Positions 27,947 through 36,029 of a stretch of 64,000 bases of DNA are shown here, in pieces. The stretch lies in NCBI GenBank assembly GCA_964509195.1, contig CAZDWJ010000003.1:1-64000 (forward strand). Direction: 5' to 3'. The notes under the pieces were generated by a model. The model was not told the origin of the DNA, made no database searches, and saw only the letters and a list, made by a program, of their open reading frames with translations. Each line of letters opens with the position of its first letter. The first letter of the stretch is position 1. Source of the DNA: UBA4802 sp964509195. Lineage in GTDB: Bacteria; Spirochaetota; UBA4802; UB4802. The position numbers and the translations under genes are program-made.

Positions 27947-29227
27947 TTACAACAACTCACATTCATTATACGTTTTGATTGCACACAGCTTTCCGCACAT
28001 TGTACACACTTTTTCTGCATAATCTTCGCTTTTCTTGCGGCGTACACGCGCCATATCAGGGTCAATTGCCCTGCCAAACATACCTTCCCAATCCAGCGCC
28101 TTGCGAAACTGTGACATTTCAAAATCCTGCTGAAGTGCTTTTGGAATTCCTTTTGCAATATCTGCTGAATGCGCTGCGATCCTGGTTCCAATTACTCCCA
28201 ACCTCACATCCTCTACAGTTGGCAAGCATAAATGCTCAGCAGGTGTAACATAACATAAAAAGTCAGCACCGGAAAACGCGGCGATAGCTCCGCCAATTGC
28301 CCCAACAATATGATCATATCCCGGAGCAGCATCTGTTGTTAATGGTCCCAGTACATAAAATGGAGCATTATCACATATGCGCTTTTGGGCAATAATGTTT
28401 GCAGCAATTTGATCCATTGGAACATGCCCCGGACCTTCAACCATCACCTGCACACCTGTTTCTCGAGCCTTTTGTACAAGCTGGCCTAATATCACCAGCT
28501 CCTCTATCTGTGCAGCATCGGTAGCATCGGCGATAGCTCCTGGACGAAGACCATCCCCTAAGCTCAAGGTGACATCATATTTATGAGCTATCGCACAAAG
28601 CCTGTCAAAGTGCTCGTATAATGGATTTTCTTTTTTATGATGCTTCATCCACGCTGCAAGTAGCGATCCACCCCGGCTTACAATACCCATTACACGCCTT
28701 TGCTTTGAAGCTAGTTGGGCACTTACCTGAGTAACTCCACAATGAACGGTAATATAATCAATCCCTTCTTCACATTGCTGTTCTATTGCTTCAAAAAGCT
28801 GTTCGATTGACATGTGCAGAATTGATTTATCTTTAGCTGAAAGTTCAGCAGCTACTTGATAGATTGGCACAGCACCCACCATAACCGTAGAATGTTCCAG
28901 TACCATTTTACGAATTGCTTGCAAATCACCGCCTGTTGACAAATCCATTACACTATCAGCACCATAATATATAGCTGCCTCAAGCTTTTTCATTTCTTCA
29001 TCAATGTCTGCGTGATCAGTTGATGTGCCAATATTTGCATTTACCTTCGTTAGCAACCCTTTGCCAATAGCACGAACGTCAAAATTTCGTTTGACATTTT
29101 TAGGAATGACTGCCCACCCCTTAGCAATTAAATCACGCAGATGCTCTGGTGCTATCCCTTCATATTCTGATGCCTGTTGCATTTCCTTAGTTATTACACC
29201 TTGTTTTGCAAAATCTAGCTGAGTCAT
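27947..29227 (-). CDS. thiC: Phosphomethylpyrimidine synthase
   Basis: Radical SAM enzyme that converts aminoimidazole ribotide into the HMP phosphate of thiamin. The 426-aa protein is the short bacterial/archaeal type. Blocks such as NANIGTSTDHADIDEE, ADSVMDLSTGGDL, VMVEGPGHVPMDQI, LGPLTTDAAPGYDHI and GADFLCYVTPAEHL match ThiC. The C-terminal cluster motif is CTMCGKLC. I start at ATG 29227, with GAGG 9 bases before it, not at the more upstream in-frame ATG at 29242. The ThiC paralogue BzaF (anaerobic B12 lower ligand) is excluded by the riboswitch and thi neighbours. First gene of the operon. Confidence 0.95.
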   Translation of the reverse strand: MTQLDFAKQGVITKEMQQASEYEGIAPEHLRDLIAKGWAVIPKNVKRNFDVRAIGKGLLTKVNANIGTSTDHADIDEEMKKLEAAIYYGADSVMDLSTGGDLQAIRKMVLEHSTVMVGAVPIYQVAAELSAKDKSILHMSIEQLFEAIEQQCEEGIDYITVHCGVTQVSAQLASKQRRVMGIVSRGGSLLAAWMKHHKKENPLYEHFDRLCAIAHKYDVTLSLGDGLRPGAIADATDAAQIEELVILGQLVQKARETGVQVMVEGPGHVPMDQIAANIIAQKRICDNAPFYVLGPLTTDAAPGYDHIVGAIGGAIAAFSGADFLCYVTPAEHLCLPTVEDVRLGVIGTRIAAHSADIAKGIPKALQQDFEMSQFRKALDWEGMFGRAIDPDMARVRRKKSEDYAEKVCTMCGKLCAIKTYNECELL

Positions 29228-29246
29228 ACTATTAATCCTCATAACA

Positions 29247-29277
29247 AAAAAACCGCCCAGCGAGTGGACGGTTTTTT
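29247..29277 (-). terminator. Riboswitch-controlled terminator before thiC
   Basis: On the reverse strand AAAAAACCGTCC and GGGCGGTTTTTT pair around ACTCGCT and end in seven T. It lies between the TPP aptamer and the thiC start, so it is the likely off-switch formed when TPP is bound. Confidence 0.85.
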
Positions 29278-29314
29278 AATTTTAAATAAATGAAAACAGA
29301 AGCAATTATAAAAA

Positions 29315-29398
29315 CTACTCCCTCCGCTGGCATTACCCAGATCAGGTTCTAAGGGTATACTCTCAGGCCTGGGCAACTGCTCAGACCACCCCTGCTAA
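29315..29398 (-). promoter_or_regulatory. TPP (THI box) riboswitch
   Basis: Read on the reverse strand, the RNA has GCAGGGGTGGTCTGAGC, then GCCTGAGAGTATACCCTT, GAACCTGATCTGGGTAATGC and CAGCGGAGGGA. These are the conserved THI-box elements: CUGAGA, ACCCUU.GAACCUGAUCUGG.UAAUGCCAGCG and the closing AGGGA. It binds thiamin diphosphate and should repress the thiC-thiM-thi4-thiE-thiL operon by terminator formation. Confidence 0.96.
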
Positions 29399-29418
29399 AA
29401 AGATCAATTATTAATAAT

Positions 29419-29447
29419 AATATACTAACAAAAATCTAAAAAATCAA
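29419..29447 (-). promoter_or_regulatory. Promoter of the thiamin operon
   Basis: Reverse strand TTGATT (29442-29447), exactly 17 bases, then TATATT (29419-29424). Transcription would start near 29412, just before the riboswitch. Confidence 0.7.
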
Positions 29448-29454
29448 GTAAATA

Positions 29455-29796
29455 TTATTGTTTAAAATAAAATTGTCGGCGTTCAGGGATGCTTTTTGGC
29501 ATTCCATCCCTTTTTATAAATTCAGGATCATTATATAATCCACAGTAACAATGGCCATATTCCTTTATATCCGGTGAGCAGTAATCGCAGGGACATATTA
29601 TATCTTTATCCTGTTCGCGAATGCCATCAGCATCTCTGCAAGGACAGGAAAAATATCCATATCGGTTATAATTTGTAGTAAGGCCTTCAATTAAAATATC
29701 AAGAAATTCTTTATCGGGATGTAGCACCCAGCCATGTTTTGCAGCAACCATCTTAGTAAACTGCGCTGTTTCCTGTACTGTTTTGATTCTTTTCAT
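29455..29796 (-). CDS. Ferredoxin:thioredoxin reductase catalytic subunit
   Basis: The 4Fe-4S subunit that passes electrons from ferredoxin to a disulfide of thioredoxin-like proteins. From ATG 29796, with CTGGAG 7 bases before it, the product is 113 aa with the complete cysteine pattern: CPC at 51-53, CPCDYC at 68-73 and GHCYCG at 82-86. No variable (alpha) subunit of the cyanobacterial type is near. The neighbour 4 bases upstream is a glutaredoxin-like protein, its probable substrate. Confidence 0.92.
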   Translation of the reverse strand: MKRIKTVQETAQFTKMVAAKHGWVLHPDKEFLDILIEGLTTNYNRYGYFSCPCRDADGIREQDKDIICPCDYCSPDIKEYGHCYCGLYNDPEFIKRDGMPKSIPERRQFYFKQ

Positions 29797-29800
29797 TCTT

Positions 29801-30103
29801 TTACTCCAGTTTAAGCATACGCTTCCATTCTTCTTCAATAAAACCTGTAAAAAAAGTAGTATCGTCAATTACAAGGAATGGGAATGCAACATACATATTT
29901 GATTTCTGAACAAGATACTCTTTCAATTTATTTTTTACTTCAGCTGGCAGCAAATCCACAAACACAAATCGATATTTTACCAAATAGCTGTCAAGGAAAT
30001 TCAATGCACGCTTGCAATGCCCACAGGTTGAAAGTGCATATACAGTAACATTGCCTGCATTATGGGATCCCTCTTTGTATGTGAATGTTATATTTTCTAT
30101 CAT
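29801..30103 (-). CDS. Glutaredoxin-like protein with CGHC active site
   Basis: A 100-aa thioredoxin-fold protein. The redox motif CGHC is at residues 27-30 after a first strand (VTVYALST), and a cis-proline site FPFLVID follows near residue 76. Glutathione-binding features of classical glutaredoxins are not evident. It is directly before the ferredoxin:thioredoxin reductase gene in the same message, suggesting that it is reduced by ferredoxin through that enzyme. GGAGG precedes the ATG. Confidence 0.85.
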   Translation of the reverse strand: MIENITFTYKEGSHNAGNVTVYALSTCGHCKRALNFLDSYLVKYRFVFVDLLPAEVKNKLKEYLVQKSNMYVAFPFLVIDDTTFFTGFIEEEWKRMLKLE

Positions 30104-30136
30104 TTACTTTCCTCCAAAAAATAAACTATTATAAAT

Positions 30137-31954
30137 TTATACCTTGAACCTTTTCACTATATTGTTTAACGTTTCAGACTGCGACGATAATTCTTCACTT
30201 GCTGCAGCAAGTTCTTCTGAACCACTTGATACAACCTGTGTTACATCATTAATCTGATTTATGGCCCTAATTATTTCATTGGTAGAAGCGCTCTGTTCTT
30301 CCATCATAATGGATATTTCTTCGGACATTCTGTTTACTTCTTCTACTTCAGTTTTTACGCTATTGCTCATTCTATTCAATTCCTGTGATGATTGTGCTAT
30401 ATTTTCCATCAGCACTGCAGTAGTTTTTACATTTTCAATAATTTTACGCAATGAATTTGCTGTTCTTTCAACAAGTTCAGAACCCGCGTTCACTTTATTA
30501 TTGGTTTCCAATATGAGCTTATTTATCTCTTTTGAACTCTGTGCTGTCTGATCAGCTAATTTTGATATTTCTTCAGCAACAACTGCAAAGCCCTTACCAT
30601 GTTCACCTGCGCGGGCCGCTTCAATAGAAGCATTTAATGATAACAGGTTAATCTGGTCGGAAATATCAGATATAATAGTTACTATCTCTGTAATCCTCCG
30701 TGAGCTTTCATTAATTGCTTTCATTCCACTTACAGTACTACCCAACACCGATTCACCTTCTTTTGCATAACCATGCGTCTCATCTGCCATTTTATATGCA
30801 TCCTGTGCATGTTGATTAATTCGTTCGATAGCTTCGGCTAAATACTCCATTGAATTGCGTGTAGCATCTGCTTTCTTAGCCTGACCTTTAGCATTTTCAG
30901 ATACAGAATCGATAGTGGCTTTGATCTCTTCCATTGCTGATGATGTTTCTTCAATGGATGCTGCCTGATCCTGAGCAACATTGGCAAGCTGCTGACTTGA
31001 TTGCGTCATCTCTGTAGAAGATGAGGCTACATGATCGGCCGCATCTTTGACAGCTAAAATAAGTTGACGTAAGTTATCAATAAACTGGTTAAAAAGTTCA
31101 GCCAAACGGCCTACTTCATCCTGCCGTTCAATAGCAATTTTGCGTGTTAAATCTCCCTGGCCTTTATTGATATCTTCTAAGGACTGTACCATTGCATCCA
31201 GTGGATGCAATCCTCTGTAAACAACACCTCTAATAAGAACTATCGCCACACCTAATATAATAGTATTTATCACGATACTAATAAGCAATATCTGAAACCG
31301 AGCAGCAAAATAATCTTTCAATGAATATATTATTTGGAAAGCCCCGTGTATTTCGCCTTCTTTCCAGCCTTCCATTGGTCCACCTGTTGGGTCTTTGCCA
31401 TCATTACGCCCCCACAATGTAAATGATTGTGCTGGATCACCGTGACAAATTAAACAATCTTTGCTAAGTTTTACCGGTCTAAAATAACGCAATGCACTAT
31501 TTTCATAATCAATCATAAAATATTCAGATAAATTTTTTGATTTTATTTCATCCAGGATTTTTTGTTCTAATGGAGTTGGCGTGTTTTTAGGATTTCGGGG
31601 ATATTCTTTGGGTACCCTGAACTCATAACCCAAATCTTGTGCTTTCTTTTGCATTGCAATTATTGAAGAAAAAACCGGGACTGTGTACACAAATTTTCTT
31701 TTCACATCTTTTATTAAATAGTCTTTATCGTAAATTTGCCGTTCCCAATTATCTGCCATATATTCTCTGAATGCTTCACCCATAGTGCAAATTGATCGGG
31801 CTTTGTCAACAAATTGCCGTTCCACTTCTTTGATATAACTTACCCGCCAGAATACGTTGGTAAAGGTCAAACTTAATACAAGAATAAGAATAACACCAAC
31901 AGTTACTTTTGTACGAATTGTCCAGCTTTGTATTATAATTTTGAGATTTTCCAT
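30137..31954 (-). CDS. Methyl-accepting chemotaxis protein with c-heme sensor domain
   Basis: A 605-aa chemoreceptor: a membrane helix at about 15-35, a periplasmic domain to about 218, a second helix (220-245), HAMP region, and the cytoplasmic signalling domain. The sensor domain is of the DUF3365/Tll0287 type and contains CLICH at 167-171, the covalent heme c motif, so it probably senses redox state or a gas. The signalling hairpin is recognisable (RAGEHGKGFAVVAEEISKLA). No CheW/CheA genes are near. GGGG precedes the ATG. Confidence 0.9.
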   Translation of the reverse strand: MENLKIIIQSWTIRTKVTVGVILILVLSLTFTNVFWRVSYIKEVERQFVDKARSICTMGEAFREYMADNWERQIYDKDYLIKDVKRKFVYTVPVFSSIIAMQKKAQDLGYEFRVPKEYPRNPKNTPTPLEQKILDEIKSKNLSEYFMIDYENSALRYFRPVKLSKDCLICHGDPAQSFTLWGRNDGKDPTGGPMEGWKEGEIHGAFQIIYSLKDYFAARFQILLISIVINTIILGVAIVLIRGVVYRGLHPLDAMVQSLEDINKGQGDLTRKIAIERQDEVGRLAELFNQFIDNLRQLILAVKDAADHVASSSTEMTQSSQQLANVAQDQAASIEETSSAMEEIKATIDSVSENAKGQAKKADATRNSMEYLAEAIERINQHAQDAYKMADETHGYAKEGESVLGSTVSGMKAINESSRRITEIVTIISDISDQINLLSLNASIEAARAGEHGKGFAVVAEEISKLADQTAQSSKEINKLILETNNKVNAGSELVERTANSLRKIIENVKTTAVLMENIAQSSQELNRMSNSVKTEVEEVNRMSEEISIMMEEQSASTNEIIRAINQINDVTQVVSSGSEELAAASEELSSQSETLNNIVKRFKV

Positions 31955-32290
31955 ATATACCCCTTTTTAATCATAATAAAACTAAAAAATATTATTAAAA
32001 TTATTATTATTAACACTAGTATAATTAGCAAGTCAAACTCTTTTCACTATAATAAAAAAATGAATTTAAAAATTTTTTTAAAGATATTCCTTTGTAATCC
32101 CATACTTGTGTAAACTTATAGTATATAAAAATTGCTTTTGTTATAGTATGATTTCATCTATTGAAAATCTGAAGTAGAAAGACTTAATTTTAATTAATAT
32201 GCTAAAATAAGAGATTATTTACCAAATACTATATACCAAATACTAAATACCACATACAAAAATGAATAAACTTAAGATGTAACACAACTT
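31955..32290. other. AT-rich spacer between two signalling genes
   Basis: About 340 bases. The only structure noted is the short tandem repeat at 32220-32257. No frame on either strand looks real. Confidence 0.4.
32220..32257. repeat. Short tandem repeat TACCAAATACTA
   Basis: TACCAAATACTA occurs twice with TA between, then TACCACATAC. A simple AT-rich direct repeat near the end of the HD-GYP gene. Confidence 0.6.
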
Positions 32291-33538
32291 TCATATTCTA
32301 TCAAATAACAATGTAAAATCTTCAAGAGCATCAGTAAAAGCATTAGTACGAATTTGTTTAAATGCATCATAGTTCTCAATTAAGGCTTCAACAATATATG
32401 AATCCAAGCTTTTTCCTTTAGCTTTTTTCAATTCATTTTTAATCATATCATCATCCATGGCGTTTCGGTATGGTCGTGATTCTGCCAATGCAGTAAACAT
32501 ATCAGCTACCGCCAGAATTCTTGAACCTACTGTTAAATCTTTAATGTCAATTTTGAATGGATAACCGCTTCCATCAATTTTTTCATGATGCAAAGCAGCC
32601 CATTCATTAATCACTTTAAATACTGGATTATCAATATGATCAAGGACTATGTATGTGAAATACGTATGCGTCTTCATTACCTTCCATTCGTCAGGTGTTA
32701 GTTTATCATTCTTCTCCAATATGGAAAGTGGTATTGCAAGTTTACCAATATCATGTAAATGACCAGCAATATCAAGCATGAGACACTCTCGTTCAGAAAA
32801 ATTAAGTAATCTTCCCAGCTCCCGTGCAACAATTGCAACCGAGGTTGAATGAGTTGCAGTAAATCTGCTTCTGAAGTCTATTATCTTTGTAAAAAGTTTT
32901 GCAACATCATGGATCTGTTCCAATGTAAGAAAAGGATTATATATTATATGATTTTTTAAACTTTTTTCAATATTGTTAAATTGAAGATCAAACCAAAACG
33001 ATTCTTTATTTGATATCGACAAAAGACATTTAACAACGTCAGGGTTGAATCTATCACCTGAATGTTGTTGGATTGATTTACATATATAATCTTTTTGACT
33101 GAGCAAATCCTCTTCATAATTAATGAGGACATCAACCCTATCAGCAACGTGAATTATATCTGCAGCCAACAGTATTGAATTGCTATCGGACACATTATTT
33201 TTATCAGAATAACGTATGTGATGATATTTTACTATTGGAGCAAGGTTTTTTGTCAATTCACATGAATTAAGGAAACGATATCCCATTGTGCTATGGTAAT
33301 CAATGCCCCCCTTATAATTGAAATCAATCAATTCTTCATAATCGATATCTTTTAAAACTCCTATATCATGTAGGGCAGCCGCAATGACTGTTTTTGTTAT
33401 ATCATCAGGTCCCAATCCCATACAGTAGGCTAAGCATCCTGTAATGTATGCTACCCGTTTATTATGATTACCAATGTGTGGATCAATTAAATCTATGGAT
33501 CGTGAAAGTGCCATGAAAAGGTCAAGGAGTAATGACAT
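32291..33538 (-). CDS. HD-GYP domain protein with an N-terminal second HD domain
   Basis: A 415-aa cytosolic protein. The N-terminal half is an HD domain (HNKRVAYITGCLAY, ALHDIGVL, YHH). The C-terminal half is a complete HD-GYP domain (HSTSVAIVARELG, GHLHDIGKL, HTYFTYIVL, HHEKIDGSGYP, ILAVADMFTAL), the c-di-GMP phosphodiesterase type. GAGG precedes the ATG. It probably lowers c-di-GMP; the N-terminal HD may be a divergent partner or sensor. It follows no obvious operon. Confidence 0.87.
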   Translation of the reverse strand: MSLLLDLFMALSRSIDLIDPHIGNHNKRVAYITGCLAYCMGLGPDDITKTVIAAALHDIGVLKDIDYEELIDFNYKGGIDYHSTMGYRFLNSCELTKNLAPIVKYHHIRYSDKNNVSDSNSILLAADIIHVADRVDVLINYEEDLLSQKDYICKSIQQHSGDRFNPDVVKCLLSISNKESFWFDLQFNNIEKSLKNHIIYNPFLTLEQIHDVAKLFTKIIDFRSRFTATHSTSVAIVARELGRLLNFSERECLMLDIAGHLHDIGKLAIPLSILEKNDKLTPDEWKVMKTHTYFTYIVLDHIDNPVFKVINEWAALHHEKIDGSGYPFKIDIKDLTVGSRILAVADMFTALAESRPYRNAMDDDMIKNELKKAKGKSLDSYIVEALIENYDAFKQIRTNAFTDALEDFTLLFDRI

Positions 33539-33899
33539 ATTACAAATCCTCTTGTTAAATTATAGACAAAATTGCAATATTCATATTTTTCATAATTTAA
33601 TATATAGTAAATATATTTATTCTTCTAAAAAATCCGTCCGCATAACTTGTAAAAAACAATTATTTAACAATAAATTAACATGTTTATCTATACAAAAAAT
33701 ACTCTTTTATTTAAAAATGAGATATATGCCTATTATAAATATTAATGATAAAGATGGATGTGATTGAGAACTTTCACTAAGGAGTTGAAAACGTATTTTA
33801 TTTTTCTTCAACAATACATTAAAAAAATACATTAAAAAAAGCTACCCACCCCGGTAGCTTTTGAATGTATAAAAATATAAAAATAACAAAAATTAAGAA
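33539..33899. other. Spacer with one terminator
   Basis: About 360 bases, AT-rich. Contains the hairpin at 33836-33862 and presumably the promoter of the HD-GYP gene; nothing else recognised. Confidence 0.4.
33836..33862 (-). terminator. Terminator of the small membrane protein gene
   Basis: AAAGCTACC and GGTAGCTTT pair around CACCCC, with A and T runs on either side. It lies 38 bases past the stop of the small gene. Confidence 0.8.
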
Positions 33900-34082
33900 T
33901 TAATGCCCTTCCCTTAAGCTTTCGGCTGGAGGATAAATGCCTTTAGCTCTTCTATATACTGCGATGCCAAAACGGATGCAGCCACATATTACCACCCAAA
34001 CAGCAATAATAGTTGAAATAGTTAACGTATGAATAACTGCAGTATGGTACTCACGAATAAGATACAGTATCAGGTCATCCAT
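33900..34082 (-). CDS. Small single-span membrane protein
   Basis: A 60-aa product from ATG 34082, preceded by GAGG (an upstream TTG start would include that site). One hydrophobic helix at about residues 17-39 is followed by a basic cytoplasmic segment (YRRAKG). Own terminator. Function unknown; similar to the many small stress or assembly peptides of bacteria but with no family match. Confidence 0.5.
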   Translation of the reverse strand: MDDLILYLIREYHTAVIHTLTISTIIAVWVVICGCIRFGIAVYRRAKGIYPPAESLREGH

Positions 34083-34542
34083 TGCACACCTCAAAAGTAT
34101 AAGTTTTATGGTATCAGTACGTTTGAACTTTGAAATTTTATGTAAATATTGTCAATATAAAAATTTATAATTTATGAAATTTTGTATCATCATTTTTTAT
34201 TCGTTCCACACATCGTACTCTCTCTGTATTATTCATTTTTATCTCATGCTGATAACGCTTAGAAAACAAATATTTTAAAAATTTAAAATCCTTATAAATC
34301 ACAGTTGTTCTATTTCATTCTTGTCGTGACCCACCTTATATGTTATTCTGTAGCATGTGACTAAATACCTTTTCAAATTCTCACTCCACTACCATAGATA
34401 TAAAAACTGTTTGACTTTATTTTATATAACTATTAAAATACACGAAAATGATACATCAATGTTACCTGCTATGTATTTTTTTTCTAGTTTTAGTCTTCTT
34501 CTAAGAATTATATTTTTTTAAATAGTCTTTAAAACAACGACA
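34083..34542. other. AT-rich spacer before the yggS operon
   Basis: About 460 bases. Except for the promoter at 34411-34439 I see no gene, RNA or repeat. Confidence 0.4.
34411..34439 (+). promoter_or_regulatory. Promoter of the yggS-proC operon
   Basis: TTGACT (34411-34416), 17 bases, TAAAAT (34434-34439). The start of transcription near 34446 gives a 97-base leader. No Shine-Dalgarno is evident before yggS. Confidence 0.6.
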
Positions 34543-35226
34543 ATGAGAATTATTGAAAATTATAATCATATTATAGAACAAATAAAAATGATTGCCCTCA
34601 TGGCAGGCAAAAATCCTCTTGATATTACCCTTATCGCAGTCAGTAAAACATTTCCACCTGAAATCATTCAACAGGCAATTGATGGTGGTATCACCATTTT
34701 TGGTGAAAACAGAGTACAGGAAGCAAAGGCAAAAATTCCTCAATTAAAAGGTTCATTCACATTTCATTTAGTAGGCCATTTACAATCAAATAAAGCAAAA
34801 GATGCTGTCAAACTTTTTGACTGCATTCACTCAATTGACAAGCTTTCAACTGCAATTGAGGTTGACAAAGAAGCCAAAAAGATTAATAAGATACAAAACA
34901 TCCTTATTGAAGTCAACACATCAGGTGAGCCATCAAAATTTGGTGTTGAACCTGAAAAAGCACTTGAGCTATGTAAAGGTATTCTGGACCTGCAAAACCT
35001 TAATTGCCTTGGTCTTATGACCGTAGGCCCGTTAACAGAGGATCGTAACAGAATACGTGAAGCATTTAAAAGATTGAGGTTTTTGTTGGAAGAAATAAAT
35101 CGCTCCTTAGGTATTTCACTCAAGCAGTTATCGATGGGGATGTCGGACGACTTTGATATTGCCATTGAAGAAGGTGCCACCATGGTACGCATTGGCACAG
35201 CAATTTTTGGGCAAAGGATATCGTGA
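34543..35226 (+). CDS. yggS: PLP homeostasis protein (YggS/PROSC family)
   Basis: A pyridoxal-phosphate-binding single-domain protein that balances B6 and amino acid pools. The 227-aa sequence has LIAVSKTFPPEIIQQAI (lysine that binds PLP), FGENRVQEAKAK, HLVGHLQSNKAK, SIDK, EVNTSGEPSKFG and LSMGMSDDFDIAIEEGATMVRIGTAIFG, all in the family order. It overlaps proC (TGATG at 35224-35228), a common pairing. Confidence 0.94.
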   Translation: MRIIENYNHIIEQIKMIALMAGKNPLDITLIAVSKTFPPEIIQQAIDGGITIFGENRVQEAKAKIPQLKGSFTFHLVGHLQSNKAKDAVKLFDCIHSIDKLSTAIEVDKEAKKINKIQNILIEVNTSGEPSKFGVEPEKALELCKGILDLQNLNCLGLMTVGPLTEDRNRIREAFKRLRFLLEEINRSLGISLKQLSMGMSDDFDIAIEEGATMVRIGTAIFGQRIS

Positions 35227-36029
35227 TGGATTTAGAGAAACTTACCATTGGATGTATTGGCCTTGGCAATATGGGCAGTGCCATCTGTACCGGCCTTGCT
35301 CAGTCGTTACATAAATATTCCATAATAGGATTTGATACCGACAGCTCTAAGGTACAAGCCCTTTCATCAAAAATCGTATTAGGTACTGCTGACTCCATAC
35401 AGGAGCTATCGGACAATAGTGATGTCATTATTATTGCAGTCAAACCAAACGTCGTTGAAAAAGTAGCAAAGGAATTATCGAAAAAAACCAAAAATACTAT
35501 AGTTATCTCAATTGCTGCCGGCATAACACTTGCAAAGCTTTCTGAGTGGCTTGGCGATAGTTACCGTGTAATACGCTGTATGCCCAATACCCCAGCATTA
35601 ATAGGTGAAGGAATGTCAGTACTATCCACTGTTTCTGCCACTGAAAATGATATCAAAATTGCCGAATCAATTTTTAGTGCCGTGGGAAAAGTCATGATAT
35701 TACCCGAATATTTGATGGATGCTGTTACTGCGCTTTCGGGCAGCGGCCCTGCGTATGTATTCACGTTTATTCAGGCAATGGCAGATGGAGGAGTAAAAAC
35801 AGGTTTGTCACGAAACGACGCTCTGACGTTAGCTGCACAAACAGTATTAGGTGCAGCAAAAATGGTGTTACAGGGGGAAGAGCCAATTACATTACGCGGC
35901 AAAGTCACTTCTCCTGGTGGAACTACAATTGATGCCATTCATATACTGGAAAAAAATGGATTTGCAGGAATTATAATTGATGCTATCGAAGCTGCCTATA
36001 GTAAATCAAAAAAGCTGGGGGAACAATAA
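35226..36029 (+). CDS. proC: Pyrroline-5-carboxylate reductase
   Basis: Last step of proline synthesis: reduces pyrroline-5-carboxylate with NAD(P)H. The 267-aa protein begins with the Rossmann loop IGCIGLGNMGSAI, then DVIIIAVKPN, CMPNTPALIGEGMS and the C-terminal signature ALSGSGPAYVFTFIQAMADGG plus VTSPGGTT. The ATG at 35226 is used, overlapping the yggS stop. Ends by sharing an A with the start of the next gene (TAATG). Confidence 0.95.
   Translation: MDLEKLTIGCIGLGNMGSAICTGLAQSLHKYSIIGFDTDSSKVQALSSKIVLGTADSIQELSDNSDVIIIAVKPNVVEKVAKELSKKTKNTIVISIAAGITLAKLSEWLGDSYRVIRCMPNTPALIGEGMSVLSTVSATENDIKIAESIFSAVGKVMILPEYLMDAVTALSGSGPAYVFTFIQAMADGGVKTGLSRNDALTLAAQTVLGAAKMVLQGEEPITLRGKVTSPGGTTIDAIHILEKNGFAGIIIDAIEAAYSKSKKLGEQ

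Noticed and set aside
27979..28248. Forward frame opposite thiC
   Set aside because: It lies fully inside the thiC gene on the other strand and has no family features; a shadow frame.
27947..29227. ThiC paralogue BzaF (5-hydroxybenzimidazole synthase)
   Set aside because: The TPP riboswitch and the thiM-thi4-thiE-thiL genes in the same operon point to ThiC.
31928..32113. Forward 61-codon frame before the chemoreceptor spacer
   Set aside because: Composition is AT-driven (Ile, Asn, Lys), it overlaps the chemoreceptor start and has no ribosome site.
32220..32257. Tandem repeat as a start of a CRISPR or variable-number repeat
   Set aside because: Only two and a half copies of an AT-rich 14-mer; too short for either.
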